Source: Chloroflexota bacterium (GTDB lineage: Bacteria > Chloroflexota > Dehalococcoidia > GIF9 > AB-539-J10). From it: a stretch of 6,832 nt of DNA. The position numbers were made by a program, and so were the translations under genes. Positions 1-6,057 of the stretch are shown here, in pieces. Numbering within the stretch: position 1 is the first letter of the stretch; each line of letters opens with the position of its first letter. The notes beneath the pieces are model-generated. The model was not told where the DNA came from. It ran no database searches and worked only from the letters and a program-made list of their open reading frames with translations. The stretch lies in contig JADFUZ010000073.1 in NCBI GenBank assembly GCA_015222295.1, positions 1 to 6,832 of the forward strand, in the 5' to 3' direction.

Positions 1-203
1 ACCATGCTCTGAGCACCCTTGAGCACATCGTCAGGCATGAGGTGATGGGGCCCAACTGTTTCCCTGAGATGACGAAAGCCGTCATATCTTAGCTCGGCAA
101 AGCCAACGAGTGGCTTGCGGTAATCCGTCTCCGTTTGCGCATTTGTCTCCTCTCTCTCAATAATGGACAGAATGAGTGTCTCCATGTTTGTTTCCTGCAC
201 CAT
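1..203 (-). CDS. N-terminal fragment of a 4Fe-4S / epoxyqueuosine reductase-related protein (runs off the left edge)
   Basis: Reading the minus strand from 203 gives 67 open codons up to the window edge with no stop. The protein begins MVQETNMETLILSIIERE and continues with KPLVGFAELRYDGF and then ETVGPHHLMPDDVLKGAQSM. The order PLVGFA, then VGPxHLxPxDxLxxAxS, is the N-terminal pattern I associate with the 4Fe-4S proteins of anaerobes annotated as epoxyqueuosine reductase-like. In that family the cysteine-rich ferredoxin motifs lie further downstream, so they would be outside this window; no cluster-binding Cys is visible here. The start is ATG 203, because AGAGG lies 8 bases upstream of it. 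ATG 209 is in frame but only 2 bases from the same AGAGG. Function is inferred from recalled family resemblance: a redox protein, probably cytosolic, and not necessarily the true tRNA-queuosine enzyme. It lies on the same strand as the metallo-hydrolase gene, 213 bases downstream of it, and has its own upstream element. Confidence 0.62.
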   Translation of the reverse strand, partial: MVQETNMETLILSIIEREETNAQTETDYRKPLVGFAELRYDGFRHLRETVGPHHLMPDDVLKGAQSM

Positions 204-211
204 TGCCATAA

Positions 212-216
212 CCTCT
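212..216 (-). promoter_or_regulatory. Ribosome binding site AGAGG that decides the start of the left-edge gene
   Basis: AGAGG on the minus strand sits 8 bases before ATG 203 and only 2 bases before the alternative ATG 209. This spacing favours 203 as the start codon. Confidence 0.45.
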
Positions 217-255
217 ATTTTCACCCCAATGGTAGCAGAAAACGGTGGTTTCAAA

Positions 256-280
256 GCTTCTTTCCCGAAAGGCGTCAACC
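256..280 (-). promoter_or_regulatory. Copy A of a shared 25-base upstream element (TTGAC box plus CTTTC-GG-GAAAG inverted repeat)
   Basis: On the minus strand this element reads GGTTGACG, then C, then the inverted repeat CTTTC-GG-GAAAG, then AAGC. It ends 52 bases before the start codon of the left-edge gene. The same arrangement, 19 of 25 bases identical without gaps, lies upstream of the metallo-hydrolase gene at 1344-1368. TTGAC could be a -35 box; 17 bases downstream the hexamer is TTTGAA, a poor -10. It could be a promoter with an operator in the spacer, or simply a regulator site. The role is inferred; the similarity is visible. Confidence 0.4.
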
Positions 281-340
281 CTCCTTATGGTTAAGTCTGT
301 GCTAGTTGCCCTTTCTTCCGTTCCCTATCAAGGACACAAT

Positions 341-369
341 GTGACGAATTGTTGTCACGCTGCCGTCAC
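341..369. repeat. Clustered GTGAC/GTCAC motifs, possible operator or weak hairpin
   Basis: GTGAC at 341-345 faces GTCAC at 354-358 with an 8-base gap, forming an inverted repeat. A second GTCAC follows at 365-369, 11 bases after the first. They lie between the metallo-hydrolase stop and the start of the left-edge gene. There is no T-run, so this is not a convincing intrinsic terminator. A protein binding site is possible but unproven. Confidence 0.2.
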
Positions 370-416
370 CTCGTTCTCTCTTGCGCTCGAGAAGAGCCTA
401 CTCTCGTTTCCTATCC

Positions 417-1265
417 TTAGAGCGTAATCGTATTACCCAGCCCACCCTCGATATAATCGTCCCCGTACTCTTCTTCGAATAGTTGTCGGCAACGATCTCC
501 TGAGCAATGGGAAGGGGCAACCTTTCGGACACCGATGTCCCTGAATTCCTCTATGATACTTCGCAGTTCTGAATCAGAAGCACCAGATAGATGAAAGCCA
601 CCCATAACCAGATAGATGTTCCTGTCTGGCAACATTAGCTGGGCCTTTCTGGCAATATTTGCTACTCCCGGATGGGCACAGCCGGTGATAATTACCAGAC
701 CTTCTCCGGTGTTCAAGACCAGGGATTGTTCCTTTATCGAGGTCCCCATCTCCCCAGTGGTATAGACATTGTCGCAGATTTGCATAGGACCTTTTGCCTC
801 TTGGTATTCCGCCTGGTAGGACGTTATCTCTTCTCTTATCGCATCTGGAAAGGAAGCTGGAATAATCACTCTCACATCTCCATTTCTCTTGAGAAATCCG
901 TTGAGCCCTCCTACATGGTCGCCGTGAATATGAGAGATGACCACTATGTCTATGTCTTTGGGCTCTATATCCATCCTCTCCATATTGGAAATCAAGATAG
1001 AGCTATCTCCTCCGGTATCAAAGAGAATATCTTCTTGGGGTGTATTGATTACACAGCCGAAACCCCAGCCAGTAGTCAGATTGGGATTGACCTGGTAGTT
1101 ATCGTAGACAGTTATGATGGTGGTTTGTCCTTCAACCGGACTGGGAACGAATTCTTCTTTTTCTGATTCAACTCTCTCGTCATGGGACTCACAAGAACTG
1201 CACACCAACAGTCCTACAATAGCTAATCCAATTGGCATCAGAGAACTGCGAAGTCTCCTATTCAT
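417..1265 (-). CDS. Exported metallo-beta-lactamase-fold hydrolase, dihydropterin / RFA-P synthase-like branch (COG1237 type)
   Basis: The 282-residue protein has a basic start (MNRRLRSS), a hydrophobic segment at about residues 9-21 and a Cys pair ending VCSSC (Cys22, Cys25). It then has a charged linker to about residue 46. This looks like a lipoprotein or secretion signal, although the lipobox is imperfect. The metallo-beta-lactamase fold follows: LFDTGG at about 81-86, the metal motif HIHGDH at 112-117, TGCAHPG with His198, GGFH with His225, and PSHCSG with His253. The TGCxHPG and PxHCxG signatures are those of the family named after 7,8-dihydropterin-6-methyl-4-(beta-D-ribofuranosyl)aminobenzene-phosphate synthase, whose members mostly have unknown substrates. 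All expected His/Asp ligands appear present, so an active metal-dependent hydrolase is likely, acting outside the cytoplasmic membrane. ATG 1265 has a weak GGGA 6 bases upstream. A TTG at 1277 is in frame, but starting there adds only four residues and places the start within that GGGA region. The stop is TAA. Confidence 0.88.
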   Translation of the reverse strand: MNRRLRSSLMPIGLAIVGLLVCSSCESHDERVESEKEEFVPSPVEGQTTIITVYDNYQVNPNLTTGWGFGCVINTPQEDILFDTGGDSSILISNMERMDIEPKDIDIVVISHIHGDHVGGLNGFLKRNGDVRVIIPASFPDAIREEITSYQAEYQEAKGPMQICDNVYTTGEMGTSIKEQSLVLNTGEGLVIITGCAHPGVANIARKAQLMLPDRNIYLVMGGFHLSGASDSELRSIIEEFRDIGVRKVAPSHCSGDRCRQLFEEEYGDDYIEGGLGNTITL

Positions 1266-1297
1266 GGCCGATCCCAAGCCATACTACTAGCCGTATG

Positions 1298-1316
1298 GGC
1301 GGACTCGAAGTTCGCC
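1298..1316 (-). other. Stem-loop in the presumed leader of the metallo-hydrolase gene
   Basis: GGCGGACT and AGTTCGCC (plus strand) pair over 8 positions around a 3-base CGA loop, with one imperfect pair: G-U if the plus strand is transcribed, A-C if the minus strand is. It lies 33 to 51 bases upstream of ATG 1265. There is no T-run next to it, so it is not an intrinsic terminator. It could be a leader structure or an operator. Confidence 0.25.
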
Positions 1317-1343
1317 TAATTGGCCGGCCTTTCTGCAATGTTG

Positions 1344-1368
1344 GCATCTTCCCCTGAAGAGGTCAACC
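1344..1368 (-). promoter_or_regulatory. Copy B of the shared 25-base upstream element (TTGAC box plus TCTTC-AGGG-GAAGA inverted repeat)
   Basis: On the minus strand this element reads GGTTGACC, then the inverted repeat TCTTC-AGGG-GAAGA, then TGC. It ends 78 bases before the metallo-hydrolase start. Copy A lies at 256-280 upstream of the next gene on the same strand. TTGACC would serve as a -35 box; the hexamer 17 bases on is CAACAT, a weak -10. The inverted repeat would then fall in the promoter spacer, a common operator position. The regulatory role is inference. Confidence 0.4.
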
Positions 1369-1658
1369 TTGTGCAGGCTCTGTCGTGATCCCGCGTCTCC
1401 TTTTCGTTCTCCTTTCGAACCCAAATTTCTCCTCTCTAGCGTTCGCGCTCGCATTCGGTCCTGCGGCCTCAGGCTATCTCCCTAGTGCATGGCGATATCC
1501 CCGGTGTTTCCCGAGGCGAGGCAAGAGCACATCCGCCCGGAGGTTTTCTGCTGCCGAGAGGATAGCATAGCAGCACATGTCTATTGGGTTGCTGCCGCCG
1601 AGCCGGAATAGGCTGATTCTTCCCAGGCCGCGCCTAATACTTTCGCGCGCTGCATACG
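1369..1658. other. Noncoding stretch between the divergent metallo-hydrolase and A2M genes
   Basis: Together with its flanks this is part of a 460-base gap between two divergently oriented genes. I see no tRNA, no rRNA and no gene with a ribosome binding site. A 61-codon frame at 1385-1570 starts with GTG, lacks a Shine-Dalgarno sequence and has no recognisable sequence. TGCTGC at 1549-1554 and GCAGCA at 1570-1575 could pair across a 15-base loop, with no T-run. The rest shows nothing I can name. Confidence 0.5.
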
Positions 1659-1674
1659 TTAATATCTATATATG
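1659..1674 (+). promoter_or_regulatory. AT-rich box, possible -10/TATA region of the A2M gene
   Basis: TTAATATCTATATATG stands out in a GC-rich region, 51 to 67 bases before the A2M start codon. TATATA or TTAATA within it could act as a -10 box, or as a TATA box if the host were archaeal. No good TTGACA-like -35 box lies 16 to 18 bases upstream, so this is only a candidate. Confidence 0.28.
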
Positions 1675-1714
1675 CCACGCACCTGGCAACAGCCGCGCGT
1701 GCTGCCCGAAATGG

Positions 1715-1721
1715 AAGGAGG
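1715..1721 (+). promoter_or_regulatory. Strong Shine-Dalgarno AAGGAGG that fixes the A2M start at 1726
   Basis: AAGGAGG lies 4 bases before ATG 1726. It decides the start against the in-frame ATG at 1672, which has no ribosome binding site, falls inside the AT-rich box and would put 18 residues in front of the signal peptide. Confidence 0.75.
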
Positions 1722-1725
1722 AGTG

Positions 1726-4700
1726 ATGAGACGAAGGTGGTTCAGGACTGCGATGTGCTTCCTTGTCCTGGTTCTTGCCATCCCGATCGCGCCCGGTTGT
1801 GGGCCGGTCGAGGCGGCGGAAAGCTATGTGGCCATCCTACCGAAGGTCCTGCACAGCGGCAGTACGGAAGCCGTCTCTCTGAGTCTTTCCAGCGGCGACA
1901 GGTTTGTGCGAGACAGGATTGAAGTAGCTCTGCTCGAGGGAGGAAAGGTAATCGCCAGGGGCAGAGAGACCATAGATGGCAAAGGAATAGTGGAGATAGA
2001 TATTCCCGATGTTCAGGAAGGCGAGTACGAGATCGTGGTGAAAGGAAGCGGCTTCGAGGAGAGGGCTGCCGTCAGGGTGGAGAAAACGTTGGTGGTCTTC
2101 CTGGAGACCGACAAACCCATCTACAAGCCCGGCCAGACGATACGGATGAGAGCCATAACCTTGAATTCCGAACTCATGCCAGTGAGTGAGATAGTCACCG
2201 TGGAAGTCCAGGACGCCAAGGGAATCAAGATCTTTCGCAGTGAGGTGGACACGGACGAATATGGTGTGGCAAGCCTGGACCTGCCCATTTCTTCAGAGCC
2301 CAACCTGGGAACGTGGAAAATAGCGGCTGTCACAGACAAGGGAAGAACCGAACTCGACGTGAAGGTCGAGCGTTATGTGCTGCCCAAGTATGAAGTGACG
2401 GTGGATCTCCCCAGAGAGTGGTTCCTGGTCAACGAGCCCATCGAAGGCAAAGTCTCATCGCAGTACAGCTTCGGCAAGGCGGTACGCGGGAAACTGGAGA
2501 TCAAGGCTTCCAGATACGTTGGCGAGTGGGAGGAGTATGCCACGTTCTCCAAGGAGATTGACGGCGAGGCGGATTTCGAGATTCCTCCTGTCGGCTATGT
2601 CGCCGGAGTTCCGGAAGCCGGCGGAATGGGCAACGTCACGCTCGACATTACCGTGAAGGAAGACTTCACCGGCTACGAGGAGACAACCAACCGCCTGCTA
2701 ACAGTGACCGAATCTCCGCTGAATATCCAAGTCATCCCGGAGGGCTCGGTGTTCAAGCCGGGCTTGCCCTTCAGCTTCCTGATAATCACGGAGACTCCCG
2801 ACAACAGGCCAGTGGAGGCGCAGGGAAAGGCGCAGATAACCTACCTCGACGACGAATTCCAGGATATCAAGACAGACGAAGAGAAGTTCAACACCAGCAA
2901 GGGCAAGGCCCTCCTCGAGATAGAGCCGCCAAAGAAGGCTGTTGCCCTCACCATAGAAGCCTTCGCAGAGGAAGCTTCAGCGTCCATGATGCTCGAGTCC
3001 TCCTATTCGCCTTCGGGCAACTTCATCCACGTGGAGCAGACAGACGAAGACATTCCGCAGGTAGGAGAGGAGATCGAGTTCAGGGTCTACTCAACCAGGG
3101 AGGCGGCCAACTTCTACTACGAGGTGGTCTCGCGCGACAGGATAGTGTTCTCCAGTTACACCAGGAGCCGGGAGATCACCTTCGAGACTACTCCCCTGAT
3201 GGCACCTGCCTCCAGGCTGCTGGTCTATCAGATCCTGCCCAACAGCGAGGTAGCGGCGGACTACATACCCTTCAAGGTCAAGGGCGAGTACCCGCACAAC
3301 GTAGCCGTGGAGTTCAGCAAGAAAGAAGCTCGGCCCGGGGACGAACTTGACATACACATCCACACCGAGGGAAAAGCCAGAGTCGGCATCGCCGCCGTGG
3401 ACAAATCGGTCTTCATTCTGGCGGAGAACCGGCTGAATCTACAGCAGGTCTTCGCCGAGCTGGAAAGGCTGTACATGGAGCCACAGGTTGAGCTTCACGA
3501 AGTGAGCTTCTACCCCTCGATAACCACAAGGGGGCCGATGGAGGTCTTCGAGGATGCCGGCGTGGTCGTGCTCAGCAACAACGAGATACCGGAGGGCAAA
3601 GAGTTCGAGTGGGAAGGCCAGACTGGCTTCTGGGAAGGACTGATGCGGTTCTTCGCCGGGGGAAAGATGGTGGAGGAAGCCGAGATGGCTGAGGGAGCAG
3701 CGCCGCCGTCCGCCCCCAACATGCACGAGGGCGCAGGAGTTGAGGGATTGGTCGAGGTGGAAAGGATACGACAGTACTTCCCCGAGACCTGGCTCTGGGA
3801 GGAGCTAACCACCGGATCCGACGGCAAGGCCTCCCTCCGCGTGAACGTTCCAGATACCATCACGACGTGGATGCTCCGGGCTGTTGCCATATCCGAAGAG
3901 AAGGGGCTTGGTATAGCTGAGGACGAACTCAGGGCCTTCCAGCCCTTCTTCCTCAAGATAGACATGCCCTATTCGGTGATACGCGGAGAGGAATTCCCGG
4001 TCAAGGTCGCCATCTACAACTACCTGGACCAGCCCCAGCGCATCCTCGTGCAGATGGAGGAGGGGGACTGGTTTGACCTGCTGGATGACCCTGAGAAGAC
4101 GGTGCAGATAGGCGGAAACAACCTTGGCGGGGCCGAATTCATGATACGGCCCACCAAGCTCGGCGTCAATGAAGTCGAGGTCTCCGCACGGGGACAGGAA
4201 GCTGCCGATGCCATGATCAAGACGCTTATAGTCGAGCCCGAAGGTATCGCCAGGGAAATCGTGGACAACATGGTCCTCTCTGGAGGAGACCATGAAACCG
4301 TAGAGACCTTCATACCGCCCTTTGCCGTTGAGGACTCAGGCCGGGTGTACCTGGCTGTGACCTCCAGCTTCCTGACGCAGACCATGGAGGGCCTGGAGGA
4401 GCTTATCCAGATGCCCTTCGGCTGCGGCGAGCAGAATATGATGATGTTTGCCCCCGACGTGTACATCACCAAATACCTGCAGGAGAGCGGACAGCTCAAG
4501 CCAGAGATAATGGCCAAGGCGGAGAAACTGATGATTACCGGGTACCAAAGGCAACTCACCTACCGGCGCAACGACGGCAGCTTTTCCGCCTTTGGACAGA
4601 GCGACAATGAAGGAAGTCTGTGGCTGACGGCCTTTGTCCTGAAAGCATTCTCCGAAGCCCAGGAACTCATGTACATCGATGAGAACCTGCTGGACCAGAC

Positions 4701-5859
4701 AGCGGCGTGGATCACAGCGCACCAGAACAAGGACGGCTCCTTTGACCCGGTCGGTTTTATCCACCACCAGGAAATATTGGGGGGCATGAAGGGAAAGGAC
4801 GCGCTTACTGCCTATACTGCCATTGCCCTGCTGGAGGCAGGAGAGAAGAGTAGCGCTGCCGGCGCGATCGACTATCTAGAAGGAAAGCTGCGTGGGATGG
4901 GTGACCCCTACACGCTGGCCATCACTGCCTGTGCTCTGGAGCTCGGTAAGAGTGCCAAATGCGATGATGCCTACGACATGCTCATGGACCTGGCCCAGGA
5001 AGACGAGGACGGGCTCTACTGGGGTGGTGCAGGCGACATCGTGCCCGGGGAGGAAGAGACGAGGGGCTGCAACTACAACCGGAGTGCCACTATCGAGAAC
5101 ACTGCCTACGCTACCCTCGCCCTGATAAAGCATGGGGATGCCTTCAACGCCGCACGGGCGGCGAAGTGGCTCGTCTCAAGAAGAAACGCCTACGGCGGGT
5201 TTGGCTCGACCCAGGATACTGTCGTGGCCTTACAGGCGCTCGTTGAGTATTCCACGGGTTCAAGGGCCGATGTTGACCTGAAGATAACCGTGGGCAGCGG
5301 TGCGGACGAGACGGAACTGACGATCACAGACAAGAACTTCGATGTCCTTCAGGTGATCGAGTTGCCGCTGAACCAGGAAGTTGCCATAGAGGCAAAGGGC
5401 AAGGGCGAAGCTGTTGCGCAGCTTGTCAGGCGATTCAACGTGCCCGAGGCCGAGGAGGAAGGGGAACAGATACTCCAGGTAAGCGTGGACTATGACAGCA
5501 CCGAGGTCGAGGTGGACGACATGGTCACTGTCTCGGTGGAACTGACATTCGCGCCACCCACTCCCATGGAAGCCGGCATGGTGGTGCTGGACATATCCGT
5601 GCCGACTGGATTTGCCCCGGTGACCGAATCGATAGCCGAGGCAATCGAGACAGATGAGAGGCTGAAGCGCTACGAAGTTGCGGGAAGAAAGGTAATATTC
5701 TACATCGAGAACATGCTGCAGGGTGACCGGATATCCCTGAGCTTCAAGGTCAAAGCCATGTATCCCGTCAAGGCTAAGGGCGTCAGCTCGAAGGCCTACT
5801 CTTACTATAGCCCCGAGATAAGGAGCGAAACGCTTGGTGAGGCCATTACCGTAGGATAG
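1726..5859 (+). CDS. Alpha-2-macroglobulin / thioester protein of animal A2M-TEP-C3 type, full length, exported
   Basis: The 1377-residue protein starts MRRRWFRTAM, with a hydrophobic core at about 11-22. Cys25 (IAPGC) may be a lipoprotein attachment site with an imperfect lipobox; VEA-AES just after could instead be a signal peptidase I site. Macroglobulin domains follow: MG1 about 32-122, MG2 from 124 (TDKPIYKPGQT), MG3-MG4 to about 430, MG5 430-523, MG6 from 524. A bait-like segment lies at about 595-682. MG6 resumes at YFPETWLWEELTTGSDGK and PDTITTWMLRA (from 684), and MG7 begins near 740 (MPYSVIRGEEF). CUB halves at about 834-878 and 1183-1243 flank the thioester domain. Its motif GCGEQNMMMFAP has Cys900 and Gln903, and a C3-like His is at 1014. 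The receptor-binding-like MG8 fills 1249-1377. No anaphylatoxin insert is visible. Family role: protease cleavage of the bait exposes the thioester, which covalently traps the protease or tags a surface. Length (human 1474, E. coli YfhM 1653) and a normal MG8 end indicate a complete gene. The stop is TAG. Confidence 0.95.
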   Translation: MRRRWFRTAMCFLVLVLAIPIAPGCGPVEAAESYVAILPKVLHSGSTEAVSLSLSSGDRFVRDRIEVALLEGGKVIARGRETIDGKGIVEIDIPDVQEGEYEIVVKGSGFEERAAVRVEKTLVVFLETDKPIYKPGQTIRMRAITLNSELMPVSEIVTVEVQDAKGIKIFRSEVDTDEYGVASLDLPISSEPNLGTWKIAAVTDKGRTELDVKVERYVLPKYEVTVDLPREWFLVNEPIEGKVSSQYSFGKAVRGKLEIKASRYVGEWEEYATFSKEIDGEADFEIPPVGYVAGVPEAGGMGNVTLDITVKEDFTGYEETTNRLLTVTESPLNIQVIPEGSVFKPGLPFSFLIITETPDNRPVEAQGKAQITYLDDEFQDIKTDEEKFNTSKGKALLEIEPPKKAVALTIEAFAEEASASMMLESSYSPSGNFIHVEQTDEDIPQVGEEIEFRVYSTREAANFYYEVVSRDRIVFSSYTRSREITFETTPLMAPASRLLVYQILPNSEVAADYIPFKVKGEYPHNVAVEFSKKEARPGDELDIHIHTEGKARVGIAAVDKSVFILAENRLNLQQVFAELERLYMEPQVELHEVSFYPSITTRGPMEVFEDAGVVVLSNNEIPEGKEFEWEGQTGFWEGLMRFFAGGKMVEEAEMAEGAAPPSAPNMHEGAGVEGLVEVERIRQYFPETWLWEELTTGSDGKASLRVNVPDTITTWMLRAVAISEEKGLGIAEDELRAFQPFFLKIDMPYSVIRGEEFPVKVAIYNYLDQPQRILVQMEEGDWFDLLDDPEKTVQIGGNNLGGAEFMIRPTKLGVNEVEVSARGQEAADAMIKTLIVEPEGIAREIVDNMVLSGGDHETVETFIPPFAVEDSGRVYLAVTSSFLTQTMEGLEELIQMPFGCGEQNMMMFAPDVYITKYLQESGQLKPEIMAKAEKLMITGYQRQLTYRRNDGSFSAFGQSDNEGSLWLTAFVLKAFSEAQELMYIDENLLDQTAAWITAHQNKDGSFDPVGFIHHQEILGGMKGKDALTAYTAIALLEAGEKSSAAGAIDYLEGKLRGMGDPYTLAITACALELGKSAKCDDAYDMLMDLAQEDEDGLYWGGAGDIVPGEEETRGCNYNRSATIENTAYATLALIKHGDAFNAARAAKWLVSRRNAYGGFGSTQDTVVALQALVEYSTGSRADVDLKITVGSGADETELTITDKNFDVLQVIELPLNQEVAIEAKGKGEAVAQLVRRFNVPEAEEEGEQILQVSVDYDSTEVEVDDMVTVSVELTFAPPTPMEAGMVVLDISVPTGFAPVTESIAEAIETDERLKRYEVAGRKVIFYIENMLQGDRISLSFKVKAMYPVKAKGVSSKAYSYYSPEIRSETLGEAITVG

Positions 5860-6057
5860 CGCCCGGCCATCCTCATGCCACTGCTCGAGCTACGACGCCT
5901 GGCACCTTCCATCTTTGAACCCGTCGCGCGCATTCTGTCGGCATTGCCGCGTGAGATTCAGATGATCAAGGACCTGACCATGCCCGCCTGGCTCAAGCCA
6001 CAGGTAAGCCCATAACCCACACCGACTGCTGCCTATCCTACACTCCCGCTATTTTCC
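5860..6057. other. Gap between the converging A2M and J-domain genes, with a 51-codon in-frame continuation
   Basis: The A2M frame stays open for 51 codons after its TAG, to TAA at 6013-6015, and includes an ATG at 5875 that would give 46 residues (MPLLELRRLAPSIFEP and onward). No Shine-Dalgarno precedes that ATG, and I do not recognise the peptide. No convincing terminator for either converging gene is visible: AGGAT 5853-5857 and ATCCT 5869-5873 could pair, but the stem is short and no T-run follows. Confidence 0.4.

Noticed and set aside
245..427. 60-codon plus-strand frame
   Set aside because: It starts with GTG without a Shine-Dalgarno sequence, runs over the shared upstream element and into the end of the metallo-hydrolase gene, and resembles nothing.
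672..1166. 164-codon plus-strand frame
   Set aside because: It is antisense to the well-supported metallo-hydrolase gene and has no domain features.
1266..1277. TTG start for the metallo-hydrolase at 1277
   Set aside because: It adds only four residues and starts inside the region that would provide the weak GGGA ribosome binding site for ATG 1265.
1262..1282. Six-codon leader frame (MAWDRP) ending in a TGA that overlaps the metallo-hydrolase ATG
   Set aside because: It has no ribosome binding site, and a frame this short is expected by chance. The ATGA overlap is noted but not claimed as translational coupling.
1378..1430. TTCGAAC-containing stretch as a possible tRNA
   Set aside because: No T-stem, anticodon arm or acceptor stem can be paired around it on either strand.
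1385..1570. 61-codon plus-strand frame with a hydrophobic beginning
   Set aside because: It starts with GTG, has no ribosome binding site, and its Arg/Ser/Pro-rich tail looks like chance translation of GC-rich DNA.
1549..1575. TGCTGC/GCAGCA inverted repeat as a terminator or small RNA
   Set aside because: The stem is six bases with a 15-base loop and no T-run, and it does not end any gene.
1672..1725. Upstream in-frame ATG giving an A2M protein 18 residues longer
   Set aside because: It has no Shine-Dalgarno sequence, lies inside the AT-rich promoter-like box and puts a hydrophilic stretch before the signal peptide; AAGGAGG clearly serves ATG 1726.
3510..3965. Minus-strand frames opposite the A2M gene, the longest being 179 codons at 4020-4559
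   Set aside because: They are antisense shadows of a gene with full-length family similarity; none has a ribosome binding site or recognisable domain.
5853..5873. AGGAT/ATCCT pair as the A2M terminator
   Set aside because: The stem is five bases around an 11-base loop, starts within the last codons of the gene and has no T-run.
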